A DNA stretch of 64,000 nucleotides from Ktedonobacter racemifer DSM 44963 (GCF_000178855.1 NZ_ADVG01000001.1:1116001-1180000); one strand, 5' to 3'. Positions 34,600 to 44,265 are shown, counted from the stretch's first letter. Program-made: numbers and translations. Notes: generated from the letters alone by a model not told the origin.

Positions 34600-37062
34600 T
34601 TAGACTCCAGCACCCACCATTTCACGTGCGACAACAGCGACGCGAGCATACCATTCGAGCCAGGCAAGAATCTGCTGTTGCTTCTCCAGATGCCAGACTC
34701 GTTCTGGATTGGCACGCTCAATGATTTCGATGACCCGTCGCCGACTGCGTGGCGCCAGGCGCACACCGATGCGGTAGCAGTCAGTATCAATCCGCCTGTG
34801 TAGCGCACTCACCCATTGCTGCAAGGGGCGTGGTAGATCAGTCAGAAGAGCTTGCTCTTCCTCCGCAGGAAGCCGCTGAGACTCAGCCCAGGCCAGATAG
34901 GTCTGGATCTCATACCTCGCCTCGGCATCATCAAGATCATAGGGGGTGGTAAGGATGTCATTGACCGCGGCCTGACGATGCCGCTCGTACTCCTGAGGGG
35001 TCAAGAATTCGCCATCACGATCCACAAAGAGATAGCCGTAGCGCTCCAGACCTTGTGCGCCACCTGCCGCCCAGAACTCCTGCAACCATTCAGCGTCAAT
35101 CATCACCTCATGGGGAAGAGGACGCTTTCCCTCACCTGGCGTGATACGCCCACTGCGCGCTGTACCTTCCAGCACCCACTCCAGGTGGTTATAGCTCAAT
35201 CCACCATTCAACATCCACTGTGCCCAGGCCACCATTTCGGCGGGAGGCTCTTCCAGCCCATCCACATACTCACGATATTTCTTGATCACCCATCCTCCTC
35301 CCAAGCGAGCCGCACGACGTCCAGGATCAGGGAACCAGGTGCGCACCAGAGCATCCACCGCCGCCACATGCAGCCACTCTGGGTGCTCACGCAGACGCTT
35401 GAGGTAGACGCCGACTTTCTCACTCGTCTCACTAAAGCGCTCTGAGTAATCCAGAGCCAGCGCTTCCAGCATCTCATGGGCCGCCGGTTCATACACACGC
35501 TTCATCGCAGCTACCTGATCTCGAAGTGAGCGAAAAGGAGCATCAGCCTCATCCTCTGTGGGCACAAGGGAGACATCCACTTGCGCTGGAGAAGCCGGAG
35601 TGGGGGAAGGTTCATCAATGACCTCTCTACGGATACAGGCAGCAGATGGTCGACCTTGCGGCTCTCCGGTACGCACCAAACCGTCGACCTGTTTTTTTGT
35701 AAGACCCTGTTCTCTCACTTCATCTTCACTTTTATCATCTATTTCTTTTTTTGGTAATTGATGATTAGTGAGAGAAGTGAATTCAACGCGCGCATGCGCG
35801 CGTGTACGCGTATGCGCCTCCTGGGTCTGTGTTTGTGCACCGCCCAAGTCGACGGTTTCTTGCACCACAGGTCGACGGTTCTCCACAGAAGTCGACGGTT
35901 TGGCTTGAGGTCGACGTTCTCCCTCAAGCACTAAGGTATTTCCTCCAGGTCGACGGTCTTCCACAGAAGTCGACGGTTTCTCAGCATATCTCCCCTGCTC
36001 CACACACGTCGATGCCGTAGGTTGAAGTCGACGGTTTTCCTCTGGAGTTCCCCTATCGCGTTCTGGTCGAGGATCTTCTTCCACTATCCTAGACCTTCTT
36101 CGAAACCGTCGACTTTGGCGTCTCATCATCGTTCGATCATGATGCATCACCGCACCTGCTGGTTTCGTCTGCGTTCCGGAGAACGAAGGAACCGGCTCCC
36201 GCTCCTCGGGTGGTTGTGATGAGACCGCCTGCGTTGGGTGGGTCAGTTCCTCCCAGATAATAGTGGCTATCGATGCTTTCACGGCAGGAGTGAGATGCAT
36301 TCCATAGGACTGCATCATCGCCGTCAGGCGCTCAACCGTACGCCCCGCCTGCTCTTCTACGCCAGATGGCTGACTATGCTTTTCCATCGTCTGGGAAGCA
36401 TGATCATGTGGTCCTTGTCCCTGCTGTGGAGGTGGAACCAGACTCAGATATCCCGGACGGGTTTTCATGTCGCTTGCCTCCTTTCCATCGTGATCGCTCT
36501 CGACGCTGGTAGTCTGCTCCTTCAAATACGCTGAAACCCGTTGCAGCGCCCGCGAACGTTTGACGCTTTTACGTCGATGCGTGAGCTGCTGCACCTGTTC
36601 GACAGAGACGGGCAGACAGGGCGTCGACGTCAGTGGAAAATAATAGGTGGTCCCCATCCCTTTAGGCTGTCTTACTTTGTAGAGAAGGCCTGCCGCTTGT
36701 AACACCGACAGGTATTTCGCGGTACTGTCATAGCACCAGGGCCAGACGTGTGAAGGTGAGCTACAAAACGCGCGAAGGTTCTGGATCGTGAGCACCGCAA
36801 CGGGATGAGGAGGCTCATGAGGGACAAGTGGGATCTGCTTGATACTCGCCACCCGAAGCCACTGGTTCAGAAACACCTGCCCGTTGAGACAACGCCGGTC
36901 CTGTGACCCAAACAACTGTTGCACTTGCTCCTGTAACGCGAGTGGCACCAGATGCAGCATACTCAGAGCCATCGGCTGCCCTTCACGCCCTTGCAGACCA
37001 GGAGCGTGGCACACATGTTCAGGGGCAGGCGAGGATAGCAAGAGACTCTCTCTACTGATCAT
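34600..37062 (-). CDS. candidate plasmid-type replication initiator with internal iteron-like array
   Basis: An 820-aa protein from the ATG at 37062 (GAAAGG upstream); a start seven codons earlier is possible. Residues about 30-190 look like a winged-helix DNA-binding domain (WCYDSTAKYLSVLQAAGLLY, then KGMGTTYYFPL) and basic RRKSVKRSRALQRVSAYL. The middle (about 200-520) is disordered, rich in P, E, Q and R, and is encoded over a GTCGAC repeat array. The C-terminal 270 residues are helical (AAHEMLEALALDYSERFSE; VIEIIERANPERVWHLEKQQ). An initiator with origin repeats in its central linker resembles RepA_N plasmids. That identity is inference; no Rep family is proven. Confidence 0.5.
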   Translation of the reverse strand: MISRESLLLSSPAPEHVCHAPGLQGREGQPMALSMLHLVPLALQEQVQQLFGSQDRRCLNGQVFLNQWLRVASIKQIPLVPHEPPHPVAVLTIQNLRAFCSSPSHVWPWCYDSTAKYLSVLQAAGLLYKVRQPKGMGTTYYFPLTSTPCLPVSVEQVQQLTHRRKSVKRSRALQRVSAYLKEQTTSVESDHDGKEASDMKTRPGYLSLVPPPQQGQGPHDHASQTMEKHSQPSGVEEQAGRTVERLTAMMQSYGMHLTPAVKASIATIIWEELTHPTQAVSSQPPEEREPVPSFSGTQTKPAGAVMHHDRTMMRRQSRRFRRRSRIVEEDPRPERDRGTPEENRRLQPTASTCVEQGRYAEKPSTSVEDRRPGGNTLVLEGERRPQAKPSTSVENRRPVVQETVDLGGAQTQTQEAHTRTRAHARVEFTSLTNHQLPKKEIDDKSEDEVREQGLTKKQVDGLVRTGEPQGRPSAACIRREVIDEPSPTPASPAQVDVSLVPTEDEADAPFRSLRDQVAAMKRVYEPAAHEMLEALALDYSERFSETSEKVGVYLKRLREHPEWLHVAAVDALVRTWFPDPGRRAARLGGGWVIKKYREYVDGLEEPPAEMVAWAQWMLNGGLSYNHLEWVLEGTARSGRITPGEGKRPLPHEVMIDAEWLQEFWAAGGAQGLERYGYLFVDRDGEFLTPQEYERHRQAAVNDILTTPYDLDDAEARYEIQTYLAWAESQRLPAEEEQALLTDLPRPLQQWVSALHRRIDTDCYRIGVRLAPRSRRRVIEIIERANPERVWHLEKQQQILAWLEWYARVAVVAREMVGAGV
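35649..36113. repeat. iteron-like GTCGAC array within the Rep-like gene
   Basis: GTCGAC occurs at 35649, 35682, 35848, 35871, 35891, 35910, 35949, 35969, 36027 and 36108, with GTCGAT at 36008. Most carry the extension GTCGACGGTT. Between 35848 and 36027 the spacing is 19-23 or 39 bases, about two or four helical turns. On the coding strand the motif is read in all three frames (RR, PST, VD), so the DNA, not the protein, is conserved. Confidence 0.7.
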
Positions 37063-37880
37063 GTTGTTCTGTCTACCTTTCATCGGTATGAGGTCGTGCG
37101 GCCCTCACGCGTGTGTTGGTCGTGGAGAATAATAGGGGTAGGGAGGCACAACGCGAGAGCCACACGACCTGCTTCTAGTGTACAGAAAAACCCTCCAAAA
37201 AGGGAAGAACAAAACCACCCAATAGTGGGCGAAGTACTTCGCGATTTTGGGCGAAGTTGAACGCATGCAGAGAAACACAGCGTGTTTTTTCCTTTGCATC
37301 TCTCACATTATTCTGTGCTAAACCCGCTCTACAAGCCAATTGCGCGCAATAGAAGCGCGTATTCTCGATGAGGTGACAGGCAACCCCCTCTTCAGCTTCA
37401 ATTTTCACTGTTTTCTTCCCGGAAATGCACCATTGACCCGAGATGATGTTTTGGGTACAACAAGAGTGGAACTGCTGTTCATCCACAGGGAATGAATGGA
37501 TCCTGGCGATGTCCAGGGGAGCCTTTCCACCTCGCACCGAGGGGAAGGCAGTGGCGCAGCCTGCACCAGAGCCGCATGGTTCTCTCTTCTCTCGTCACTA
37601 TGAGAGAGAGCCGTTCGGCCCTGGTGGCGCCACGGAACGCGAAGCAACGTCGAGTCTCTCCATTGCTTCGCGTTTCCAGGCAACCCTCATTCAGGTGTCG
37701 AGCATCTCCGCCTGCATGAGTTCGCGTCTTTCGTCCAACGGTTTCCTTCGTATTTTGCGCAGAAAGGAGGTCTTTCCCACACAAGAGTATCAGCGACTCT
37801 TCTCCTCTTTCCCCAGCTTGGGATGAAAGAGGTGTGGCCCCTTTCTGTGCTTTTTTCCCATCCAGAAAGGAGTCACAACC
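37063..37880. other. 800-bp leader/intergenic region with hairpins
   Basis: GGGCGAAGT occurs twice (about 37224 and 37251) close to an AT-rich stretch. GGAACGCGAAGCAA (37634-37647) pairs with 37663-37677. The right end holds a T-rich stretch and GAAAGGAG for the next gene. Long minus-strand frames here lack motifs. An origin or regulatory role next to the Rep-like gene is possible. Confidence 0.4.
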
Positions 37881-38813
37881 ATGAGTCAAGGATCACTCTG
37901 CCCCTGCGGGAAACACTGCCGCGCTATCCAGGCCCTTCGCGACCTGACTGAAACCCAGAACCAGCTCTGCCTCCTGGCGCGCGAAGAGTCCGTCATTGTG
38001 AGCATTGTGGAGCATCTTCACCATGTCGTGAGCGCATCACAACACCGCTTTACCTCGTGGTTGAGTGCGGTTGCTGCCTGTGAGACGGCTCAGGCAAACC
38101 TGGTAATTGCCCAAAGCGTCTCCAGGTCAAGGAGTACAACGCCTCGCTGGGCTGTCGAAGCCGAGCAGCGTCTTTTTCACCAGTGGGTAAAGAAGGAGCA
38201 ACATCATTGGGAACAACGGCTCTTGCAGATCCAGCGGGGGATGGCCAACTATCACACCTACATCCAGAAGTGTGTGCAACAGTTCGTGCTCACTCCAGAC
38301 TGTCTGGCGCTGTGTCTTCCTCTGCTTGATGAACTTCTGCGCCATCTGGAAGAACGGATTGAGCACCACCACCTGGCATCCATCTGCGCGCACGAACTCT
38401 TCCTGCAATTTGAGCAGCGCTGGGACTACGAGCGAGATCGTCTCGACTATGAGATTGCTCAGGTTCCTCAAGCCTATCAAGCGGGTCGCAATCAGGCGCA
38501 GGCTCGTTGGGGGTTGTATGTCGTTACCGGTATTGGTCGACCTGTGAGTCTCACGCAGACTACCATGAACTACCGGTTCATGGTGCACAATCGGCAGTTG
38601 GAGCTCTACTCCCAGCAATGCAAGCTGTTTCTGACCACCAAAGCCGAACAATTTCGCCTCTACGTCCAGCAAATGGAGGGTCAGTACAAGGCAACGGTGC
38701 TTGCCGCCCAACAAGAGCGCTGGCACATGCTGCACGCGCAATTGTCTGTGGATATCGCTGATCCTGACCAACTTCCTGCGCTCCAATCCCTCGTCCTTTC
38801 GTACTTCATCTAA
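37881..38813 (+). CDS. hypothetical coiled-coil protein, 310 aa
   Basis: GAAAGGAGTCACAACC precedes the ATG. The protein starts with a small cysteine cluster (CPCGKHCRAIQAL) that could bind metal, then is almost entirely helical with long amphipathic stretches (HQWVKKEQHHWEQRLLQIQR; LELYSQQCKLFLTTKAEQFR). No membrane segment or known domain is recognised. It is the first gene of the rightward run of island genes that share the hairpin/GAAAGGA leader. Confidence 0.65.
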   Translation: MSQGSLCPCGKHCRAIQALRDLTETQNQLCLLAREESVIVSIVEHLHHVVSASQHRFTSWLSAVAACETAQANLVIAQSVSRSRSTTPRWAVEAEQRLFHQWVKKEQHHWEQRLLQIQRGMANYHTYIQKCVQQFVLTPDCLALCLPLLDELLRHLEERIEHHHLASICAHELFLQFEQRWDYERDRLDYEIAQVPQAYQAGRNQAQARWGLYVVTGIGRPVSLTQTTMNYRFMVHNRQLELYSQQCKLFLTTKAEQFRLYVQQMEGQYKATVLAAQQERWHMLHAQLSVDIADPDQLPALQSLVLSYFI

Positions 38814-38832
38814 CCCATCTCGTCGTCGCCAA

Positions 38833-38886
38833 ATGCAGTCCTACCACCTTCTCCTTTCGGGAGAAGGACGGGCTGCGTTTTTTGTT
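38833..38886 (+). terminator. terminator-like hairpin in the leader of the next gene
   Basis: CTTCTCC (38848-38854) and GGAGAAG with outer GCAGTCC/GGGCTGC form a stem, followed by TTTTTTG. The next start (38922) is 35 bases away. Confidence 0.7.
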
Positions 38887-38921
38887 GTTCTTCACCTTGA
38901 AGAACAAAGGAAGGTCTGCTT

Positions 38922-39266
38922 ATGACACACCATGTTGGCACATCCTGGTCATTTCCGGGCCATGTTCCCCACACCGGGTATTCGCTCGATTGCGCTGCAG
39001 CCACCAGGCACCTCAATCACGTTCTCCAGGTGCATGGCCCTCTCTTGCTTCCTCGGATCAGCCCCTTCCCTATTCAGCGGATCTGGTGGACGCAACAGGG
39101 TCCTTTAGCAAGTCTCCAGGTTCACCCTGAGTATTCTGCCGCCCGGCAAAAACAGCTGACCCCCCTTGAATGGCGGAGCCTGCTGCTCGTCACTGGAGCG
39201 CTTCCACAGGCGTCGTCACGCATACCTCATAGTTTCGGGAATAGGGCAACCCATTCGTTCAGGTAG
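38922..39266 (+). CDS. hypothetical protein, 114 aa
   Basis: AAAGGAAGGTCTGCTT precedes the ATG. The protein is rich in H, P and W with no hydrophobic segment (SWSFPGHVPHTGYSLDCAAA; IQRIWWTQQGPLASLQ). No family is recognised. It is followed by a hairpin and the split gene at 39439. Its C-terminal part (PHSFGNRATHSF) could reflect a later junction. Confidence 0.5.
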   Translation: MTHHVGTSWSFPGHVPHTGYSLDCAAATRHLNHVLQVHGPLLLPRISPFPIQRIWWTQQGPLASLQVHPEYSAARQKQLTPLEWRSLLLVTGALPQASSRIPHSFGNRATHSFR

Positions 39267-39359
39267 CGTTTTCAAAACTACATATATGGATAAAATTAAG
39301 CGTCGACCTTGTGTCGATGTGATCGCGTGAGAAAGAGAACGATGATAACACCACAAAAA

Positions 39360-39392
39360 AACACCCAACGTATTTGCCGTACGTTGGGTGTT
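39360..39392 (+). terminator. perfect 13-bp hairpin upstream of split gene
   Basis: AACACCCAACGTA (39360-39372) and TACGTTGGGTGTT (39380-39392) pair perfectly; an A run precedes and TTCC follows. The next ATG (39439) is 46 bases away. Confidence 0.7.
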
Positions 39393-39450
39393 CCTTCGGT
39401 CCTCTCTTCTCACGCGGAAAAGAAAGGAATCTCTGTTCATGTTTAGTGTA

Positions 39451-40948
39451 CCTAAGTTTCGCCCAAACTAGCAACAATGTGTAAGGGAGTGAGCAACTCC
39501 CGCAAGGGATGGATGAGCGAGCGAGCCAAGCAAGCGTCCTGATTCAGGACAATCTCAACAACATGAGTCAAGGCGTCAAAGCGGAGCAAGCCACTGATAT
39601 GAAACACATCACGCACCATGCGCAAGATGCCGCAGCGTTGGATCGGAGGACTCATCAGCCACTGGCGTGCCCAAATCACCACGTTGTGAGCCAAAGAGCC
39701 AAGCAGCACCAGCATGTGTTGAGCCTCAAAGCGCTTTTTATTGCGTTTGGTGAGACCCAACCCCTGCTTGTCACCTTTCAAAGAGGTTTCGATGCCTCCA
39801 CCGCGCAGATCGTAGAAGGTCACATAGGCAGCCAAGACGGCGACGGGATCAACCGCTTGCAAGATCGTACGCCCCAGCATCGCGAGCACCTGCTCAGCCG
39901 ACAACGAGCAGATCAACACGCCATAGGCAAAGGTGCCATCTTGCCTGCGACAACGTACCGCAATGCGCTCGACGGGACGGACATAGTTGGTAGGAGGCTC
40001 GGTCACCCATCCAAACGAGCGTTCGGGCCAGTCCGGATCCTGGACCCACTCGGTAACTGTTTTGGCCAGGCGGAGAACGCGTTGCCCCGAGTACTCTTTC
40101 GCCAGGACCTCATAGCCCCGAGAAAGCAGCCAATTGAGGTCATCCAGGGTCCCAGCACCAGCATCCACGCGCAGAATCGCCCGCGCCCGCTTCGCCTCAT
40201 CCAGTTGTAAGGTCTCCTCAGCCGCTTCTACCAACGGCTGCAAGGCTTTGATCAATTGGACATTGCCCGCAAAGAGACGATCAACGACCACTTCCGCGTA
40301 CTCAGTGGCTAGTACACGGCCCAATTGCCGTCCCCGGCGGTGATATTGCCCGGCAAAGTACCCCTTGGTGGCAAAAGCCGCTTTAGGGCCGCAGGGCAGA
40401 CCACTTATGTCCACATCCAGCAGGAGAAAGCGTGCCTGGTAGTCATGATGAACGCTTTGACTGTGCCGCCGAAAAATTTCATCGAGCGCTTGCTGCAATT
40501 GCGTTACATTGTCTGCCGTACAGGCATCTAAAGTCTCTTGCACTACCGACTGTTCGGCGCAGGCCGAACGTCCAAAGGCCCTTTGCAAGCCTGGGTCCGT
40601 TCGCAGGCGGGTATTGATTTCTACCAGCCCGTGGGCTCCGGCCAACAGGCTGATCCACGCATCATAGAGCTTGTCAGCAGGCGTATGTTTGACGGTCTTC
40701 TGCTTGATGTGTACATTGGTGCGGATCGGGCCAAACAGGTCTTGTTGGTTCAACTTCACTCCTATGGCGGCGAGACTCGCTGTCGGGCTAAAATGGTTCG
40801 TTGTGGGTGTGATACACTCGTTCATGATGATTCTCCTCGCGAATGAAAGTTGTTTCGTTTCTTCATTAGCTATGGAGCATCATCACCTTTCTTTTCGCAA
40901 GCTCTTCAAGGGCTGGCGAACCTGTTGCTAGTTTGGGCGAAACTTAGG
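39451..40948. mobile_element. IS1380-type insertion sequence, 1498 bp
   Basis: Perfect 26-bp terminal inverted repeats at 39451-39476 (begins CCTAAGTTTCGCCC) and 40923-40948. TAGTGTA is duplicated at 39444-39450 and 40949-40955. The element splits the zinc-ribbon gene. Confidence 0.92.
39452..40825 (-). CDS. IS1380-family DDE transposase
   Basis: A 457-aa protein with GAGGAG before the ATG at 40825. Catalytic region: LLLDVDISGLPCGPKA (first D), LRVDAGAGTLDDLNWL (second D) and YDLRGGGIETSLKGDKQGLG (E with the family's downstream motif). The stop codon TAG is provided by the terminal repeat itself (39452-39454). The gene is intact. Confidence 0.93.
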   Translation of the reverse strand: MNECITPTTNHFSPTASLAAIGVKLNQQDLFGPIRTNVHIKQKTVKHTPADKLYDAWISLLAGAHGLVEINTRLRTDPGLQRAFGRSACAEQSVVQETLDACTADNVTQLQQALDEIFRRHSQSVHHDYQARFLLLDVDISGLPCGPKAAFATKGYFAGQYHRRGRQLGRVLATEYAEVVVDRLFAGNVQLIKALQPLVEAAEETLQLDEAKRARAILRVDAGAGTLDDLNWLLSRGYEVLAKEYSGQRVLRLAKTVTEWVQDPDWPERSFGWVTEPPTNYVRPVERIAVRCRRQDGTFAYGVLICSLSAEQVLAMLGRTILQAVDPVAVLAAYVTFYDLRGGGIETSLKGDKQGLGLTKRNKKRFEAQHMLVLLGSLAHNVVIWARQWLMSPPIQRCGILRMVRDVFHISGLLRFDALTHVVEIVLNQDACLARSLIHPLRELLTPLHIVASLGET

Positions 40949-41934
40949 TAGTGTAACATCCCTCGATGATGTTTTCAACGCAATTCCACCTCACTATGAC
41001 GATTTTCGCACCCAGCAACAAGTCCTCCTCTCCCGAGAGTTTTCCCAACTCTTTCCCGAGACGGTGTATGGCGGGAGGCAGGTCCTCTGGTGGTGTCCTC
41101 GCTGTGCGTTTCCCTGGTGGCAAGCCGATCACCGTCTCTTCGTGCTTCGACTCTCTCCCGAACAGGCCGCTCGGATCGGGCATCAGTTACACGCTCCGAT
41201 GCACAGAGATGGCACCTTTTATGAGTTACCGATGCGCATGTGTCCCGGCTGCACAGGTGCCGTCTGTACCATCGAGATCTACCCTGGTCGCCTGGGCACC
41301 CAAATCCTCTGGCAGGCCCTGCCCGATGCTGCTACTGCCTCCACGGAGCCTCCGTCGACCGGCCTTGGTACGCTCCTCCCGGCGAGCAGTTTCCAGAAAC
41401 GAGACATCTTTCCTCAGGCCTGTGTGTTCGCAATGGCCGAACACACCCAGCACGAGATGTCGCGGTCTCTGGCACACATGGGAACGGCCCTGCTCACCTT
41501 GCAAACCGATCTCCCTGGGGAACTTGATGCGGTCTCCTGGCAGTTACGCTGGGTGGAACGCCTTCTTCCCCCTCCCAGGCACGAGGAATGCGAGGGACTC
41601 GGCACCTCTCACCTCGCACGCCTTGCACATCTGGTTGAACCTCACCCAGGAATGCGATGGCAGGGCTTTCTCTGGCGACTCCCAGCCATGCTCAGCAAAG
41701 AGCTTGTCACGCGTCGCCCCCTGACCCTCCTGCTCGCCGTCCTCTCGTCAGAGGACGAACCCGCCACCAATGTGGGTATCTATTCCCTCTGGCAACGCCT
41801 GCTCCCACGCGTCTTTGACGTCGCCCAATGGGATGAGCCGCGCTCATGACCCAGACCCATCAAGGCTGCTCGACGCTTCCCACTGCCCGTTCTCCCCCTC
41901 ACACGTCCATTTTTCACGCCCCTTCTTCTTCCTT

Positions 41935-42010
41935 CACTCCCATCAGGAACATGCTCACGTGCGTCATGAGGCGTAGCATCGTGAGCGTACTCCTGGTGGG
42001 AGTGTGTTTT
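41935..42010 (+). terminator. long leader hairpin with T run
   Basis: CACTCCCATCAGGA (41935-41948) pairs with TCCTGGTGGGAGTG (41991-42004), and GCTCACG (41953-41959) with CGTGAGC (41980-41986); GTTTTTGG follows. The next ATG (42032) is only 28 bases from the stem. Confidence 0.75.
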
Positions 42011-42031
42011 TGGAAAGGAGTCCGTATCACA

Positions 42032-43615
42032 ATGACGGATTTGCTTCTTCCCTGCTGGTACCGAGCCGTTGAAGTCCCCGGCCCTCGCGAGCAAAAGGCC
42101 CTCTTTGGCGCATGCCAGACCCTGCTCGCGACCCTGCAAGGGACCCTCACAGTCAACACCTACATGGCGGCTGGTCGCTACTATGCCATCCTCTTTTCCC
42201 TGGATGAGACATCACCTCCAGAGCATGAGCAGAAGCGCATAGAGGCCGCTTTCGCACCCTATACCCCTTTCCTGAGGCTCGATGAGACCTTCCTTGATGC
42301 CCTGGTGCGTGCGCGTTTAAGTAAAGAGCCTGAGATCGCAGCTGAAACGCGGCATGGGCGAATCCATGTCTCTCGCAAGCAGCGTCCTATCACTTTTACT
42401 GATCCCGCTCAGATCGAGCTTTCTGAGGAAGAACGAGTGCAACGTCAACAATCCTGGATTGCGACGATTGAGGCGTTGCTTGCGGAGGGGAGACCTTTCG
42501 TTGAGATCTTCAAAATGACCTTTGCCGCAGAGCAGATTGTGGTTGGTTCCCCTCTGGTACAGCACGCTGATCCCCTCAAAGCGGCGATGTTCCGCCAGAT
42601 GTTGGAGCATGCACAACTCTGGCTCTGGACGGACTCGGCCAGGAAGATGTGCCAGGATCTGGCGCGTGTCGACGAGGATCTCTGCTTACGCAAGGGCTGG
42701 ACCACCCCTGAAGCACAACTGGCTCATTACAACCAGCTCTCCCAAGACCTGTTTCGGGCGGAACAACGGCTCTGGATTGAGTTTGATGAGCCTCAACCCA
42801 GCCCTCATGGTCGCGTACGAGCCGTGTTTGTGTATCCTCGCTACCCTGAACAGGAACTCAATGAGGTCCTTGACCCACATGAGGATCCAATCAAGTGGTT
42901 TCAAGCCCATCAGATTCTTGGTCAGGAAGCCTCGCGCTGGAATATTGATGTGATTGGCGAAAATGCCTCTGTCGCCCTCCGCCTGTCATACGACACCCAC
43001 TACGCATGCTGGGTTCTGCTCGAAGAGCAACACATGAGCGAGGTGTTTGCGTGGATACGTTGGCTTGCTCTTGTGACCGGGATGCTGCACAAACGCTATG
43101 CACGCACCGCAGCAACCCCGGAATTTCCAGATCATGTCATGTCCTACCAGGCGAAAGAACAGGTCCCACGTGTCAGAGGCAAAGGGAAACCCAAAGACAA
43201 GTGGGTCACACAGAGGAAGACCTACATCAAGGTTGCCTATGATCTTTCAGAGAAGCCGTCCATCGTTCACATGGAGGATGAGCGCCCCCAAAAACGCCAG
43301 AACTGGCTGACCCAGGCCCACCCCGAAGACCTGATCTATGAGCAGAGGGTTATCGACACCTTTACTCGTAGCTATCCAAGGCGCAAGGATGGCACCCGCC
43401 GGGAGGGAGGGGTTACGGTCAAACATTCGGAACCGAAGTGGATTCCACTCCTCCGACCCGAACTGCGCAAGCATCAGGTCATCAAAAAAGCTGTTGCCAG
43501 CGCCTACGAAACGTCCCCAGTTCTTCCAATACAGGAAGCACCGGACGCACACCAGCCGATGCAAGCACCATCAGTGAGCGAGAACACAGAAGAAAGCAGG
43601 GACCCACTATGCTAG
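42032..43615 (+). CDS. hypothetical protein, 527 aa, coupled to csrA
   Basis: The ATG at 42032 follows GAAAGGAGTCCGTATCACA; the open frame further upstream covers the leader hairpin and is not used. The protein is mixed alpha/beta with no membrane segment (MTDLLLPCWYRAVEVPGPRE; EQRLWIEFDEPQPSPHGRVR; CWVLLEEQHMSEVFAWIRWL) and a basic C-terminal third (RVRGKGKPKDKWVTQRKTY). No family is recognised. Its last codons overlap the start of csrA (ATGCTAG), so the two are co-translated. Confidence 0.7.
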   Translation: MTDLLLPCWYRAVEVPGPREQKALFGACQTLLATLQGTLTVNTYMAAGRYYAILFSLDETSPPEHEQKRIEAAFAPYTPFLRLDETFLDALVRARLSKEPEIAAETRHGRIHVSRKQRPITFTDPAQIELSEEERVQRQQSWIATIEALLAEGRPFVEIFKMTFAAEQIVVGSPLVQHADPLKAAMFRQMLEHAQLWLWTDSARKMCQDLARVDEDLCLRKGWTTPEAQLAHYNQLSQDLFRAEQRLWIEFDEPQPSPHGRVRAVFVYPRYPEQELNEVLDPHEDPIKWFQAHQILGQEASRWNIDVIGENASVALRLSYDTHYACWVLLEEQHMSEVFAWIRWLALVTGMLHKRYARTAATPEFPDHVMSYQAKEQVPRVRGKGKPKDKWVTQRKTYIKVAYDLSEKPSIVHMEDERPQKRQNWLTQAHPEDLIYEQRVIDTFTRSYPRRKDGTRREGGVTVKHSEPKWIPLLRPELRKHQVIKKAVASAYETSPVLPIQEAPDAHQPMQAPSVSENTEESRDPLC

Positions 43616-43800
43616 TCATACGACGCAAGACAGGAGAGCGCATCATCCTCTCTGGAAATATTCTCATTGAAGTCCTTGAGGTGAATGAGGGAAGGGCCAA
43701 ACTCGGTATCACCGCTCCTCCCGAGGTCGATATTGTGCGCGAGGAATTACTGCAGCGGCAAATACCCCTCTCGCAGCCTCCTGTCACCAAACCAGAGTGA
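43609..43800 (+). CDS. csrA: carbon storage regulator CsrA, RNA-binding translational regulator
   Basis: A 63-aa protein: LVIRRKTGERIILSGNILIE, then LGITAPPEVDIVREELLQRQ. It has the CsrA beta-strand pattern, the RNA-contacting N-terminal residues (L-R-K) and the VxREEL motif with the key arginine. CsrA dimers bind GGA in hairpin loops and at ribosome sites. The ATG overlaps the end of the 527-aa gene by seven bases. It lies in an island whose genes begin with hairpin plus GAAAGGA leaders, so a local regulon is conceivable. Confidence 0.88.
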   Translation: MLVIRRKTGERIILSGNILIEVLEVNEGRAKLGITAPPEVDIVREELLQRQIPLSQPPVTKPE

Positions 43801-44265
43801 GGTGCTTGTTCCCTTTTTCAAGAGAAAAGCCGTTTTTTGAGAAGGTGAGGAGAAACATGTAACCACAGCCTGTTCTCACCCGTATTACAGGAGAACATAC
43901 GTTCTCATTCGTGAGAACTGTAGCGCACAAGAAGGGGGACCAGGGTGGATGTTGAGTCGCTCCATTCGCCCCGGGTCTCCTGGCGCTGCACGTGCGCCAG
44001 GTCGTAGCCCTGCTCCCTGGCCGCATATTCAAGAGAAGACAGAAGCATCCTGTGTTCTGGGCCTGCTTGGTTTCCTGTGGGCATCTTCCGATGGAAGAAT
44101 AAACAGACAAACAGGAGGTTTGAGAGAGGACGGAGCATCTCCCTGTCTTCATCTGGCCTGGCACGGTGCCTCAGGGTACCTGCACGCAGCTTCGGAAGTA
44201 CTGAACTGACCCCTTGCCCTCCTGGGGCAAACTATGCCTTTCGACCGAAGCAGGATGTATTCACC
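43801..44265. other. 465-bp region with GTTCTC/GAGAAC repeats
   Basis: GTTCTCATTCGTGAGAAC (43901-43918) is a perfect 7-pair stem with TTCG loop. Just left, TGTTCTC and GAGAACA (43871-43896) repeat the same half-sites. These could be an operator cluster or leader structure. No gene is supported here; the recombinase frame extends to 44077 but lacks homology there. Confidence 0.45.

Larger units (their letters stand above)
39439..41849 (+). pseudogene. zinc-ribbon protein gene split after codon 4 by an IS1380-type element
   Basis: The ATG at 39439 follows GAAAGGAATCTCTGTTC and encodes MFSV before the insertion at 39451. The rest resumes at 40956, after the 7-bp duplicate, as TSLDDVFNAIPPHYDDFRTQ and runs to 41849. 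The joined protein has 301 residues. It has CPRCAFPWW and MCPGCTGAVC, a zinc ribbon, then a helical C-terminal half (EHTQHEMSRSLAHMG). No family is recognised. The downstream ATG at 41064 is internal. The frame is otherwise intact, so the insertion is probably recent. Confidence 0.75.

Noticed and set aside
35649..36113. CRISPR array
   Set aside because: Repeat core is only about 10 bases, spacing is irregular and it lies inside an open coding frame; no cas gene is present.
37479..37889. 136-aa minus-strand ORF in the leader region
   Set aside because: No motif, and it covers hairpins and the next gene's ribosome site.
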